Below, in pieces: positions 50,381-60,010 of a stretch of DNA of 64,000 nucleotides. Positions within the stretch are counted from its first letter, which is position 1; each line of letters begins with the position of its first letter. Under the pieces are notes generated by a model. That model was not told where the DNA came from. It did not search any database and worked only from the letters and a program-made list of their open reading frames with translations. The position numbers and the translations under genes were made by a program. This stretch comes from CAZLDI01 sp964558415. GTDB taxonomy: Bacteria > Chloroflexota > Dehalococcoidia > SM23-28-2 > RBG-16-64-32. The DNA is taken from NCBI GenBank assembly GCA_964558415.1, contig CAZLDI010000003.1, positions 136,627 through 200,626 on the forward strand, given 5' to 3'.

Positions 50381-50417
50381 CGGGCCAGATCGACTCTCAG
50401 GCACCCGCCTCGGCCCG

Positions 50418-50451
50418 ATACTACTTCAGAACAAACGCTCTGAAATAGTAT
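50418..50451. promoter_or_regulatory. inverted repeat with LexA-like box
   Basis: Arms ATACTACTTCAGA and TCTGAAATAGTAT (13 bp, one mismatch) with an 8-base loop, ending at the -35 of the next promoter. The centre AGAACAAACGCTCT (50428-50441) matches the Gram-positive LexA consensus CGAACRNRYGTTCG at 11 of 14 positions. Confidence 0.45.
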
Positions 50452-50478
50452 TGACTTGCGCACCCGGGGCGTTACAAT
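50451..50478 (+). promoter_or_regulatory. promoter of the SbcD/SbcC-like operon
   Basis: TTGACT, 16-base spacer, TACAAT, about 30 bases before the start codon. Confidence 0.65.
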
Positions 50479-50508
50479 TGGGGGAAGCGAAGACGCAGCT
50501 TAGCATTT

Positions 50509-51621
50509 ATGCCAACGATCCTTCACACCGCCGATGTTCATCTGGACCGCGCGTTCAGCGGGCTGGGTATGGTGTCCTCGATCGCTGCGGCTCGCCGCCG
50601 GGAGCTTCGCGACGCTGTTGTTCGGTTCATCGACCTGGCGCTTGATCTGCGCGTGGATGCCATTACTATCGGCGGAGACCTGTACGAACACGACCGAGTC
50701 ACCGCCGATACCGGCCATTTCTTGCGCCAGCAGTTCGAGAGACTGGGCGCGGTACCGGTGCTGATCGCCGCCGGCAATCACGACCCCTGTATGCCGGGCT
50801 CCACGTACAGGCGGGTCGATTGGCCGGCGAACGTCACGATTTTTGGCGAGCCGCGCTTCCAACCCGTGCAGGTGGCGCCGGCGCTGACGGTCTGGGGCGC
50901 GGGGCATGACGGCCCATCCCTTCGCGAAAACTTGCTCGATGGCTTCCGCGTCTCCGGCGCGGGCCGGCACGTTCTCCTTTTTCACGGCTCCGATGTCCAG
51001 TCGGTTCCGGAGGGCAAGCTCACGCACGCTCCGTTCCAGCCGGCAGATGTCGTCGCCACGGGCGCGGACTTCGCGTTGCTGGGCCACTATCATGGCGCGC
51101 GGCTACACCCGCAGGAGAACCCTCTGTATGGCTACCCGGGCAGCCCAGAACCCCTGGATTTCTCCGAGTCCGGGGATCATCACGTGCTTCGCGTCGATGT
51201 GGATGACGCCGGCGTGCGTCCGCAACTCATCCCGTTCGGGACGGTTCGTTATATCACGAGAGTCGTCGACGTCAGCGAGATGCTTACGTCCGAGCAGATC
51301 CGTGCGGCGGTTGACGCGCTCCCCGGCGACGCGATCACGCGCGTCCTGCTTGAGGGCTGGCTCCACCCGGAGCTTGATCTGGATGCCCCGGCGCTCTATG
51401 ACGCGTGCGCCGAACGCTTCCCCTATCTGGATATCGTCAACCGGAGTGAAGCCGCGTATGACTTCGATCAGCTTGCTGAAGAGACCACGACAAAGGGGGC
51501 GTTCGTGCGCATCCTCCAGGAGCGGATGGCCCGAGCCGATTCGGACGAGCGCGAAGTGATCCGCCGCGCGTTACTGCTGGGTCTGCAGGCGTTCGAACGG
51601 AAGGATCTGCGCGTAGCATGA
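50509..51621 (+). CDS. SbcD/YhaO-like metallophosphoesterase (DNA repair nuclease)
   Basis: 370 residues. Metal-binding blocks ILHTADVHLD, TIGGDLYEHDR, AAGNHDP, LLFHGSD and LLGHYHG are all intact, as in Mre11/SbcD. The C-terminal third is the capping region. Its stop overlaps the next start (ATGA), the typical nuclease-ATPase pairing. Confidence 0.87.
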   Translation: MPTILHTADVHLDRAFSGLGMVSSIAAARRRELRDAVVRFIDLALDLRVDAITIGGDLYEHDRVTADTGHFLRQQFERLGAVPVLIAAGNHDPCMPGSTYRRVDWPANVTIFGEPRFQPVQVAPALTVWGAGHDGPSLRENLLDGFRVSGAGRHVLLFHGSDVQSVPEGKLTHAPFQPADVVATGADFALLGHYHGARLHPQENPLYGYPGSPEPLDFSESGDHHVLRVDVDDAGVRPQLIPFGTVRYITRVVDVSEMLTSEQIRAAVDALPGDAITRVLLEGWLHPELDLDAPALYDACAERFPYLDIVNRSEAAYDFDQLAEETTTKGAFVRILQERMARADSDEREVIRRALLLGLQAFERKDLRVA

Positions 51622-53909
51622 AGATCCGCCGCCTGGAGCTCGCCGGCTTCGGCTGCCTGCGGGGCTTCGAGGCCGATCTTGCGCCGGGATTGAACCTGTT
51701 CTTCGGCCTCAACGAGGCGGGTAAGTCGACGCTGCAGCAGGCAGTCTGCGCGCTGCTGTACGGGTTCTATGATGCCGATCGAGCGCGTCCGGACGAAATA
51801 GCGCGCCACGAGCGGTTCCGGCCGTGGCAGGGCGGCCCGTTTCGCGGGGCGCTGGAGTATGAACTCGCGGACGGGCGCGGCTTCGAGGTCCGGCGCGATT
51901 TCGGACATCCGGACGTCCCAACGCAGCTGATCGATTCCTCGACTGGACTAGACATCGTCACGCGGTTCGGGCAGAGCCGGCACGGGAACGTCCCGTTCGC
52001 CCGTAAGCACCTGGGAATGACCCGCACTGTCTTCCAGAGTAGCGCCTTCATCTCCCAGGGCGAGATCTTCGACGTCGCCCGCGAGTCGCCACGCCAGATC
52101 GGGGACGCCATCGCGGCACTCGCGGACTCCGCCCGCAGAGATGTCTCCGCGGCGGGAGCCATTGCGCGGATCGACGGCGTCCTTTCGAAGCTGGGCAGTG
52201 ACCGCGCGCGCACGGCCGAGCTGCCCAGGGCGCGCCACTCCTTGAAGGAGGCTGTCGCCGAGCTAGACGGCCTCACCGCCTCGCAGCGAGAGCTCGCGTC
52301 CAGAGAGGTTGAACTGGAAGAGACAGCCCGGCGTTCCACGGGGGTCTCGGACGAGGCGATTCGCCTCGAGCTGCTGCTGGCGCAGTCGCAGGCCGCGGAA
52401 CTGCGTGCTCTCCTTGAAGCCGTACGGGCAGCGGAAGCGGAGATCGAGCGTGCACGCTCGGCCGCGCAGGAGCACGCTGAGTATGAGAACTTCCCGAGTC
52501 AACGGCGCGACGAGATGATCGTCCTGCGAGAGCACGTGCGGCAGGCTCGAGAGACCCTCAGGAACACTCTCGAGGCGCTGGATCTGGCAGACCAAGGGCT
52601 TCCCGCGGGGGATCGCCTTGAGTTTGAATCTCTACGTATCTCCGTCGCCGCGCTCTCCGCGGAGCAACTGGAGGAGCTGCGAACCACGGCGTACACGGCC
52701 GCAAGCAGGGTCGATTTGCTATCCATCGTCGCATCCGCAGCGCACTCGATCGTTCGAGCGTTGCGCGGTCTGATATTGCGCCTTCTCCGCCGGACTCCAC
52801 CGGGACCCGCCGCCCCTGTCTTTCCGCGAGTTTCGCAGGACGAAGCGTTAGTCCTGCTGGAACGCCACACTCGCTTCCTGTCACTGCGGCCCGTCGTCGA
52901 GAACGTCGCCAGGCTGCAGCGGCAGTCGGAGGAGGAACGCGTCCGGCTGGAGGCGATAGAACAACGGCTGCGGGGATTGTTCGACGAAACGAGACTCGAT
53001 AGACAGGGAGAGGCCGACGATCTATGCGTAGCGTTCCTTGAGGCCTGCGACAGACACACCAGGTACAAACTTGCTCTTGCATCGGAGGCAACCTCCCGGC
53101 GATCGCGAGTAACGCTCCTGTCGGGGCGCTCGCCGCGCGAGCTGGAGGTCGATCTCGGCGAGCACGAAGATCACGCCCGGCGGCTCCTGGCGGCGAGACC
53201 GCATCTACTGGGCAGCGAGATCGACGCCGCGCCTACGGAGCTCTCCCGCCGGCTGGATGGCCTGCGCCGGGAGCAGCGAGAGTTGGACGTCCGCGGTGCG
53301 ACGCTGGGCGAGGAAGCCCGCCTTTTGAGGGAGCGCCACCGACCCGCCGCCGAGATCGAGGAAGATGTCGAGCGCTGGCGCCGGGAAGTGGCCCGCCTGG
53401 AGCTCGCCCGCGCGGCGCTCCAGGCGGCGCGAGGAGCGATCGAGGAGGCGATGACCTCTGTGCATCGCAACTTCGTGCCGCGCGTCAACGCCTTTCTGAG
53501 CGAGGGGATGGAGTCCGTCACCGGCGGGCGCTACCGTCGTGCTCATGTCGACCCCGGGAGCCTGCGTATTTCACTCCTGGTGCCGGAAACGGAAATGGTG
53601 GTCACGGACCCTCCGGTGAGCCACGGCACGCGGACGATCGCTTACATACTCATGCGCCTGGGCCTGGCGCGACATATGAGCGCCATCGGCGAGCCTGTCC
53701 CGCTGATTCTGGACGACCCGTTCGTGGATGTGGACCATGAGCGGCTGCCGCGCATTTTGGAGTTCCTCAGCCGTCTGAGTGAGGATTCTCAGGTACTCGT
53801 CTTCACAAAGGACGAAGCGATCGTCCGTTGGCTTGAGCGTGAGCCGGCTGGTCAGCGCCACATGCTGCATCAGCTACCGTCCGCAATTTTCGTCGCCACG
53901 GGCGTGTAA
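51618..53909 (+). CDS. SbcC/YhaN-like AAA ATPase
   Basis: 763 residues, partner of the SbcD-like nuclease. Walker A is FGLNEAGKST (about 29-38), Walker B PLILDDPFVDVDHERL, and SHGTRTIAYILMRLGLA takes the place of the ABC signature, as in YhaN. Between lie coiled coils broken near residue 370 by a hydrophobic stretch (VDLLSIVASAAHSIVRALRG), which also recalls YhaN. No zinc hook CxxC is seen, unlike Rad50. End tethering or processing at the membrane is possible. Confidence 0.83.
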   Translation: MKIRRLELAGFGCLRGFEADLAPGLNLFFGLNEAGKSTLQQAVCALLYGFYDADRARPDEIARHERFRPWQGGPFRGALEYELADGRGFEVRRDFGHPDVPTQLIDSSTGLDIVTRFGQSRHGNVPFARKHLGMTRTVFQSSAFISQGEIFDVARESPRQIGDAIAALADSARRDVSAAGAIARIDGVLSKLGSDRARTAELPRARHSLKEAVAELDGLTASQRELASREVELEETARRSTGVSDEAIRLELLLAQSQAAELRALLEAVRAAEAEIERARSAAQEHAEYENFPSQRRDEMIVLREHVRQARETLRNTLEALDLADQGLPAGDRLEFESLRISVAALSAEQLEELRTTAYTAASRVDLLSIVASAAHSIVRALRGLILRLLRRTPPGPAAPVFPRVSQDEALVLLERHTRFLSLRPVVENVARLQRQSEEERVRLEAIEQRLRGLFDETRLDRQGEADDLCVAFLEACDRHTRYKLALASEATSRRSRVTLLSGRSPRELEVDLGEHEDHARRLLAARPHLLGSEIDAAPTELSRRLDGLRREQRELDVRGATLGEEARLLRERHRPAAEIEEDVERWRREVARLELARAALQAARGAIEEAMTSVHRNFVPRVNAFLSEGMESVTGGRYRRAHVDPGSLRISLLVPETEMVVTDPPVSHGTRTIAYILMRLGLARHMSAIGEPVPLILDDPFVDVDHERLPRILEFLSRLSEDSQVLVFTKDEAIVRWLEREPAGQRHMLHQLPSAIFVATGV

Positions 53910-53970
53910 CGCTGCCGCTGGCTCAGCCGTCCTCACATTAGACGCATTAACGTCAGTTTGCTTTTAGTTC

Positions 53971-54735
53971 ATGAGCGCATCACTAGAAACCAAGAAGCCC
54001 GCTGCGGCTGTCGCCGCCAGGACAGCGTATGTCCTGGCCGAGCCCGAGGTCTGGTCACAGGCGCTGGAGGATGCCCTCCAGGGACTGGGACTGGATGTTC
54101 TGTCCTGCTCTCAGCTGCATGAGCTGTTTGAAATGTCCCGCGAGCAGCCCGGGGCGCTACTTGTCCTGGCGCAGAGGAACGGCCCGTTCGCCGTTCGTGC
54201 CTGCAGAGTGATTCGCGGCCTTCAGGACGTTCCGGCGATAGTGGTGATGGCGCGCGAAGGTGACCTGATCCCCGTACTCGATGCCGGAGCCGACGATGCT
54301 GTCGTGGCACGAGTGGACCCGGCGGTCTTCGCAGCCCGGGTGCGAGCGCTGATGCGTCGCGCTCAACCGGCATCGCGGAGCGGCGGCCATCTGGTGATCC
54401 GCGATCTCGTGATCGATCTGGAAAAGTACCGGGTCACGATCGGCGACAAGCCGGTGGCGCTGACCCCCACGGAATTTCGCCTTCTGGCGGTGCTGGCCCA
54501 GCAGGCCGGGCGAGTGGTAGATCCAAGAGCCCTGCTGTCTGCTGTCCATCAGCACGACTATAGCGAACGAGATGCTCAGAACCTGGTGAAGGTCCACATC
54601 GCCAACCTGCGGCGCAAGATGAACGACTCCGGTACCGCGAGCCGCTACATCCTCTGCGTGCGAGGATTCGGTTACATGTTGGAGCGCCGTTCTCAGATAC
54701 GTGAAGACGACCCGCTGGCCGAGCTGATCGAGTAA
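53971..54735 (+). CDS. OmpR-type regulator with pseudo-receiver domain
   Basis: 254 residues. The N-terminal receiver-like domain keeps the fold (ALEDALQGLGLDVLSCSQ, VLDAGADDAVVARVDPAVFAARVRALMRR region) but not the chemistry: the acidic pair reads AE, the phospho-acceptor Asp is Ala in LLVLAQ, Thr is not in place and Lys is Ala/Arg in VVARVD. The C-terminal winged helix is intact (ALTPTEFRLLAVLAQQAGRVV, YILCVRGFGYML). It probably acts without phosphorylation. It is upstream of the phoU-pst genes. Confidence 0.8.
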   Translation: MSASLETKKPAAAVAARTAYVLAEPEVWSQALEDALQGLGLDVLSCSQLHELFEMSREQPGALLVLAQRNGPFAVRACRVIRGLQDVPAIVVMAREGDLIPVLDAGADDAVVARVDPAVFAARVRALMRRAQPASRSGGHLVIRDLVIDLEKYRVTIGDKPVALTPTEFRLLAVLAQQAGRVVDPRALLSAVHQHDYSERDAQNLVKVHIANLRRKMNDSGTASRYILCVRGFGYMLERRSQIREDDPLAELIE

Positions 54736-54760
54736 CCCTTCTCCCGGCGCGCCGCGTCGG

Positions 54761-54777
54761 AGCCCGCGCTGGGCTTT
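54761..54777 (+). terminator. weak hairpin after the pseudo-receiver gene
   Basis: AGCCC/GGGCT stem with 5-base loop followed by TTT; 5 bp only. Confidence 0.3.
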
Positions 54778-54882
54778 ACCTCTTCTGAACCAGACCCGAA
54801 CCATTTCTTTACCGGTATTGCGTCACAAGTTGGTCTCGCATCTGCTACGCTGACCCCCGACGACTCAGTCAGGGAGGTGGAG

Positions 54883-55347
54883 ATGGGATCGGAAACGATG
54901 GGCCGTACGGTCACGCAGAGGGGTAGGCAGGACCAGGATGCCAGGCGCAGGCGATTCGCCGCTTTCTTCCCGCGATTATTCGCCTTTGCGCTTTCGATGG
55001 TGGGCAATGAAGCCCATGCCAGGAAGGTCGTGATCGAGACATTCAGTCAAGTCTTCGCCCATCCGGCGCACCTGAGCGACCAGCAGTTTTCGATGGCGGT
55101 TTTCAGCCTGGCGCGCAGCCTCTGCCGGGATGCGCGTCCCGACGGCAGACGCAATGACGGCGACCTGCTGGGTAGTGAGCGGGAAGTATTGTCGTTGCTC
55201 TTTGACGCCCAGCTCAGCCGCGGTGAGGTGGGGATGGTTACGGGCCTGGAAGACGAAGAGGTTAGGGCGGAAATGGTGAGCGGGCTGCGGAAGCTGCGCG
55301 GGCCGAACGGCGGCTCTATCATCCCGGCCTTTTTGCGGCGGCGCTAG
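54883..55347 (+). CDS. degenerate ECF sigma factor-like protein
   Basis: 154 residues. RRRFAAFFPRLFAFALSMVG and KVVIETFSQVFAHP resemble sigma region 2, and EREVLSLLFDAQLSRGEVGM with LRKLRGP resembles region 4, but the usual aromatic and acidic core residues of region 2.3-2.4 (such as the W-L-xx-IARN block) are missing; FSLARSLCRD stands in their place. It aligns loosely with the ECF sigma at 18594. GGGAGG is 5 bases before the ATG. It may be an anti-sigma-like decoy, a regulator or a decayed sigma factor. Confidence 0.6.
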   Translation: MGSETMGRTVTQRGRQDQDARRRRFAAFFPRLFAFALSMVGNEAHARKVVIETFSQVFAHPAHLSDQQFSMAVFSLARSLCRDARPDGRRNDGDLLGSEREVLSLLFDAQLSRGEVGMVTGLEDEEVRAEMVSGLRKLRGPNGGSIIPAFLRRR

Positions 55348-55352
55348 CGGCC

Positions 55353-56018
55353 TCAATACTTTGAGACGTTGAGCTCCTTGATCCTGCCTTCGACCAGATA
55401 GACCACGCGCTCGCAGATATTCGTCACTCTGTCTGCGATTCGTTCCAGGTTGTGAGCGACCCACAGCAGCCAGGTGGCACGCTGGATCGTCTTGGGATCG
55501 CGGATCATGTATGTCAGCAGCTCGTGGTAGACCTGCTCGTACAACGCGTCCACTTCGTCGTCGCGGTTGCACACAACGGCCGCCAGCTCTACATCTCGCT
55601 GCTTGAACGCCTCCAGACCGTCCATCAGCATCCCGGTTGCGATCTCGGCCATGCGAGGGATGTCGATATACGGCTTCAACGGGGGCTCGTCGGCCAGCAT
55701 GAGCGCGATCTTGGCTATGCCTTCCGCATGGTCGCCCATTCGCTCCAGGTCGACGATGATGTGGAGCACCGCAACGATCGTCCGCAGGTCACCGGCCAGC
55801 GGCTGCTGCATGGCGATCAGCTCGAGGCATTTTTCTTCCGTCTCGTAACGCTTACGGTCGATCGCTGAGTCATCTGCTATCACCTGCCGCGCGAGTTCAA
55901 CGTTGCGGGTCTTTAGCGCCTCGATGCCGCGCTCTATCGCTGCCTCAACCCTTCCTGCCATCACCAGCATGTCTTCCTGGATCTCCGTGAGCTGCCTTTC
56001 GAACGCCGTCCGTGTCAT
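55353..56018 (-). CDS. phoU: phosphate transport regulator PhoU
   Basis: 221 residues, two three-helix bundles. FERQLTEIQEDMLVMAGRVE, then IDRKRYETEEKCLELIAMQQPLAGDLR and HNLERIADRVTNICERVVYL are classic PhoU repeats with the acidic metal motifs. It follows pstB by 15 bases and ends 5 bases from the convergent sigma-like gene. PhoU normally links PstSCAB activity to a sensor kinase, but no PhoR kinase is present here. Confidence 0.95.
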   Translation of the reverse strand: MTRTAFERQLTEIQEDMLVMAGRVEAAIERGIEALKTRNVELARQVIADDSAIDRKRYETEEKCLELIAMQQPLAGDLRTIVAVLHIIVDLERMGDHAEGIAKIALMLADEPPLKPYIDIPRMAEIATGMLMDGLEAFKQRDVELAAVVCNRDDEVDALYEQVYHELLTYMIRDPKTIQRATWLLWVAHNLERIADRVTNICERVVYLVEGRIKELNVSKY

Positions 56019-56033
56019 TTCTACCCCGCCGTC

Positions 56034-56933
56034 CTAGCCGAAGCGGCCTGTAATGTAGTCCTCTGTACGCTTGTCCTTCGGGTTCGTGAAGATCTCGTTC
56101 GTGTGGCCGTACTCAACCAGGCGGCCACGCAGGCCGTGTTCCTGCGCGAGCATGAATGCTGTGTAGTCCGACACCCGCGCTGCCTGTTGCATGTTGTGGG
56201 TCACGATGATGATCGTATACCGATTCACCAGCTCGCGGATCAGGTCCTCAATCTTCAGCGTGGCAATCGGGTCCAGCGCGGAGCAGGGCTCATCCATCAG
56301 GATGACGTCAGGCTGCACCGCCAGCGCCCGCGCGATGCACAATCGCTGCTGCTGACCGCCGGAGAGGGCCAGGCCGGATTTCTTCAAGTCGTTCTTCACT
56401 TCGTCCCAGAGCGCCGCCTGCCGCAAAGACCGCTCCACCAGCTCGTCCATGCTTCCCTTATGCCCGTTCACGCGGGCGCCGAAGGCCACGTTGTCGTAGA
56501 TGCTCTTTGGGAACGGGTTGGGCTTCTGGAATACCATCCCGATGCGCCGGCGCACTTCGACGGGGTCAACACTCGGCGCGTAGATATTCTGCCCGTGGTA
56601 CTCGACACGCCCCACCGTCTTCACACCGGGTATCAGGTCGTTCATCCGGTTGAGGCAGCGCAGGAACGTGCTCTTTCCGCAGCCAGACGGTCCGATCAAC
56701 GCAGAAACGCGGTTTAACGGCAGCTTGAGGCCAACATCTGCGAGCGCCTGCTTCGTTCCGTACCAGAGGCTGAGCTCCGACACGGAGAAGACGGCCGGTT
56801 CGCTCGGTTCCAGTATCGAACCGGTCGGTGGCCCGGAGATCAGCGATTCCGTCATCTGCAGGAGGTCCTTTGAAAGCTGCGGCGATCCAGGGATCAGCGT
56901 CAATTCTCTCACCTTAACGGGCTGCTGTTCCAT
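56034..56933 (-). CDS. pstB: phosphate ABC transporter ATPase
   Basis: 299 residues. Walker A GPSGCGKST, RRIGMVFQKPNPFPKSIYDN, signature LSGGQQQRLCIARAL, Walker B VILMDEPCSALDP and H-loop IVTHNMQQAARVSDY are diagnostic of PstB. The first 45 residues are an unusual extension; a start at MTESLISG (residue 27) would shorten it, but no ribosome binding site decides. Confidence 0.95.
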   Translation of the reverse strand: MEQQPVKVRELTLIPGSPQLSKDLLQMTESLISGPPTGSILEPSEPAVFSVSELSLWYGTKQALADVGLKLPLNRVSALIGPSGCGKSTFLRCLNRMNDLIPGVKTVGRVEYHGQNIYAPSVDPVEVRRRIGMVFQKPNPFPKSIYDNVAFGARVNGHKGSMDELVERSLRQAALWDEVKNDLKKSGLALSGGQQQRLCIARALAVQPDVILMDEPCSALDPIATLKIEDLIRELVNRYTIIIVTHNMQQAARVSDYTAFMLAQEHGLRGRLVEYGHTNEIFTNPKDKRTEDYITGRFG

Positions 56934-56938
56934 GTCGC

Positions 56939-57835
56939 TCAGTTTCGCCGGAATCTCTCTCGAATCAGTGCGGCCACCAGGTTCAGGCTGAGTACCGCCA
57001 CCATCAGCACTATGATGGCCGCAGCGGCGTTCTGGCGGAACGCCTCTTGCGGCCTGATCGTCCAGTTGTATATCTGAATTGGGATCGTAGTGAAGTCGTC
57101 TGTCGGACTGGTGTTGTCGAAGGCGATGAAAGCGAACGCCCCGATCATGATGAGCGCTGCGGTCTCCCCTGCGGCCCGCGAGACAGCCAGGATGATGCCA
57201 GTCATGATGCCGGGCATCGCCCCGGGCAGGACGTGGTGCCGCACCGTCTGCCAGTCTGTGGCGCCGAGCGCGAGCGACCCGTCGCGGATGCTGGGTGGGA
57301 CCTGCCTGATCGCTTCCTGCGACGCTATCACCGTCATCGGAATGATCATCAGCGAAAGTGTGAGGGCGCCGGCAAGGATGCTGGGGCCCAGATTGAGGAA
57401 TCGCGAGAAGATCGCCAGACCCAGCACACCGTAGATGATGCTCGGGACGCCAGCCAGGTTAGCGAGGTTCAGCTTCACGAAGCCAAGCAGCCGGTTCCGC
57501 GGCGCGAACTCCTCGACCCAGATTGCCGTGCCCACAGCTATCGGCAGAGCCACCGCCACTGTGATGCCGAGCACCCAGGCGGTACCGAGAATGGACGAGC
57601 GCAGACCCGCCTCTTCAGCCTTTCGGGACGGATAGCTGGTCAGGAAATCCCAGCTGAGCCGCCCGGCGCCTTCCCTGAGAGTGTCGTATCCGAGCAGGTA
57701 GAAGAGGACGACCACACCGACGAGGCTGGCGGCGAGCAGAAAGTAGCGCGAGACGCGCGAGATGAACTGGCGGCGGGCCACCGCCCCTGTCGCACGCAAC
57801 TCAACCGGCTGCGGTAGGGCCCCCGTCTGCGCCAC
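56939..57835 (-). CDS. pstA: phosphate ABC transporter permease PstA
   Basis: 298 residues, six membrane helices. SSILGTAWVLGITVAVALPIAVGTAIW as a region, LAGVPSIIYGVLGLAIF and the EAA-loop block ALGATDWQTVRHHVLPGAMPGIMTG identify PstA. The GTG start overlaps the last base of pstC. Confidence 0.95.
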   Translation of the reverse strand: MAQTGALPQPVELRATGAVARRQFISRVSRYFLLAASLVGVVVLFYLLGYDTLREGAGRLSWDFLTSYPSRKAEEAGLRSSILGTAWVLGITVAVALPIAVGTAIWVEEFAPRNRLLGFVKLNLANLAGVPSIIYGVLGLAIFSRFLNLGPSILAGALTLSLMIIPMTVIASQEAIRQVPPSIRDGSLALGATDWQTVRHHVLPGAMPGIMTGIILAVSRAAGETAALIMIGAFAFIAFDNTSPTDDFTTIPIQIYNWTIRPQEAFRQNAAAAIIVLMVAVLSLNLVAALIRERFRRN

Positions 57836-58773
57836 TATTGGTACGCCTCCCGGTAGCGGGTGATTATCCGCTGTGCGGCCACGTTGAAAAGGAAGGTTAT
57901 CAAGAACAACATCAGGGCGACGGCGAAGAGCGACTGGTAGTCGATGGTGCCGCGGGCGGCGTCTCCCAGGCCGACCTGGAGCATGTATCCGGTCATCGTC
58001 TGGATGCTTTCCAGCGGGAACAGGGTGAGGTTGGGGGTGGAACCGGCGGCGATAGCGACGATCATCGTTTCACCGACGACACGGGCGATCGCCAGCAGCA
58101 CTGCCGCGACGACGCCTGACAGCGCCGCCGGCAGCACGACGCGGATCGCAACCTCCAGACGCGTCGCCCCAAGGCCGTACGCCGCTTCGCGCAGGTCTCG
58201 TGGCACGCTCGCCATGGCGTCCTCGGATACCGACGCGAGGGTAGGCAGGATCATGACCGCCATCATCGTGCTGGCGGCAAGCGCGTTAAAGATGGGGACG
58301 TCGTCCCCGAAGACCGGACGCAGGACGTCCAGGGTCACGAAGTTGAGAGCGAAGTAGGCGAAGACCACGGTGGGTACCCCGGCCAGCGCCTCCAGGATCG
58401 GCTTCAATACGCGCCGAGTGCGCCGATCTGCATACTCGCTGAGGTAGACCGCCGTCGCGAGACCTATCGGCAACGCCATGGCGAGGGACCAGAACACAAT
58501 ATTCGCCGTTCCCGCGACGAGTTCCCAGATGCCGAAGGACGTAGGCTTGAAAAGCGGCTGCCAGTTCGTGTCCAGGAGGAAGTCGGCGAGAGAGACCTCC
58601 TGAAAGAAAGAGGCGGACTCTGTAACGAGGACGATGATTATGAGGGCCGTGGTCAGCAGCGAGACCGCTGCACAGGCGAGCAGCAGGTTCTTTATTACGA
58701 ACTCGTCCACGCGCCTGAAACGGCGCCTCAGGAGCGCGGAATTGACGGATGTTGGATCCAGGCTGCGTGTCAT
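57835..58773 (-). CDS. pstC: phosphate ABC transporter permease PstC
   Basis: 312 residues from ATG 58773, six helices. PIGLATAVYLSEYADRRTRR, EALAGVPTVVFAYFALNF and GLGATRLEVAIRVVLPAALSG are PstC blocks. An in-frame GTG 87 bases upstream would add a low-complexity Arg/Ser-rich leader and is less likely. It follows pstS after a 123-base gap that holds only a short CGCGAA/TTCGCG hairpin. Confidence 0.95.
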   Translation of the reverse strand: MTRSLDPTSVNSALLRRRFRRVDEFVIKNLLLACAAVSLLTTALIIIVLVTESASFFQEVSLADFLLDTNWQPLFKPTSFGIWELVAGTANIVFWSLAMALPIGLATAVYLSEYADRRTRRVLKPILEALAGVPTVVFAYFALNFVTLDVLRPVFGDDVPIFNALAASTMMAVMILPTLASVSEDAMASVPRDLREAAYGLGATRLEVAIRVVLPAALSGVVAAVLLAIARVVGETMIVAIAAGSTPNLTLFPLESIQTMTGYMLQVGLGDAARGTIDYQSLFAVALMLFLITFLFNVAAQRIITRYREAYQ

Positions 58774-58896
58774 TCGGCGCCTCGAGGCGGGCAGGGGATA
58801 ACGACGCGTTTCTGCACTGTCAGAGATTGCGGAGCGAGGCGGCCCGGCGGAGGCCACCACTTTGCCGCCTCGCGAATCATATTCGGGTTCGCGCGC

Positions 58897-59910
58897 CTAC
58901 GGCAAGAACGGCTCTAGCTTGGCGAACTGCTCGTCCAACAGGCTCTCGGGGATATTGACGTAGCCGACCTCTGCCACAAGCTCCTCCGCGTTTTCCAGGT
59001 AGAAGTTGGCGAAGCCAAGGACCTCGGGACTATCGCTCAGGAACTTCTCGCGTGTGTAGATGAAGAGCGGGCGGCTCAGCGGCTTGTACGTGCCATCCAG
59101 CGCCGCGTCGAAGCTGGGTTCCACGCAGCCCGCGCCACCGTCGACGGCAACTGCGCCGAGCGCCTGGCCTGCTTCCTGGAAGTAGGCGAAGCCGAAGTAA
59201 CCGATGGAGAATTCGTCGCCCTCGACGCCCTGGGCGAGGACGTTGTCATCCTCGGAGGACGTGCCGTCAGCGCGGTGAGTGGCCGTCTCTTCCACCCCCT
59301 CGATAATCGTCTCCACGAAGTAGTCGAACGTCCCGGAGTCTGTGCCCGGGTAGTACGGGATGATAGTTTCGTTCGGGAACGAGGGATCGACCTGGTCCCA
59401 GGTTTCGAAACCGTCGGCCCTAAAGATGTCGTGCAGCTGCTGCGTCGTGAGGCAGGTCGCGTAGTCGTTCGATGGGTGAACAACGATTGACAGGGCGTCG
59501 ATCGCCACCTGCAACTCGACCACGTCCGTGATGCCGTTGCCGGCGCACGCATCCAACTCGGCCTGCTTGATCGGCCGCGAGGCGTCCGCGATCTGGATCT
59601 CGCCGCGGCAGAAGGCTTCGAAACCGCCTCCGGTCCCGGAGAAGCGCACGTTTACCTGGGTGTCGGCGATCTTACTGAACTCTTCCGCTACGGCCTCCGA
59701 GATCGGGAAGACCGTGGACGATCCGTCAATGTCAATCTGCCCGCTGAGAGAGCTGTAATCGATGCCGTCGGATGACGAGGCGCCGGCTCCGGGCGTACCC
59801 TTGCCGTTTTCCTCCCCGCCACCGCAAGCCGCTATGGCAAAAAAAGAGGCCGCAATCACAGCGGCCTGTACGAACCGAATGGGCATCGCGCCCATTGGCG
59901 ACATTTGCAT
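58897..59910 (-). CDS. pstS: phosphate-binding lipoprotein PstS
   Basis: 337 residues. Signal peptide with lipobox FAIAACGGG (Cys29). IDIDGSSTVFPISEAVAEEF, VRFSGTGGGFEAFCRGEIQI, ADASRPI and YYPGTDSGTFDYF are the phosphate-binding blocks of PstS. GGAGG lies 12 bases before the first ATG; three further in-frame ATGs follow within eight codons. A terminator-like hairpin is embedded in the signal-peptide codons. Confidence 0.95.
   Translation of the reverse strand: MQMSPMGAMPIRFVQAAVIAASFFAIAACGGGEENGKGTPGAGASSSDGIDYSSLSGQIDIDGSSTVFPISEAVAEEFSKIADTQVNVRFSGTGGGFEAFCRGEIQIADASRPIKQAELDACAGNGITDVVELQVAIDALSIVVHPSNDYATCLTTQQLHDIFRADGFETWDQVDPSFPNETIIPYYPGTDSGTFDYFVETIIEGVEETATHRADGTSSEDDNVLAQGVEGDEFSIGYFGFAYFQEAGQALGAVAVDGGAGCVEPSFDAALDGTYKPLSRPLFIYTREKFLSDSPEVLGFANFYLENAEELVAEVGYVNIPESLLDEQFAKLEPFLP
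59839..59867 (-). terminator. terminator-like hairpin inside the pstS signal-peptide coding region
   Basis: Minus strand AGGCCGC/GCGGCCT (7 bp, 7-base loop) followed by C and seven T (59845-59839), all within pstS codons 15-25. It meets intrinsic terminator criteria but may be coincidental. Confidence 0.45.
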
Positions 59911-60010
59911 TAAGGACTTTCCTCCATACGTCTAATCGCGGTTGTGTGAAGTGGTCGGACATCGCGAGGCGAGCATTCCGTCTTCCTGGTGTTGCGACCT
60001 CCATTCCTGC

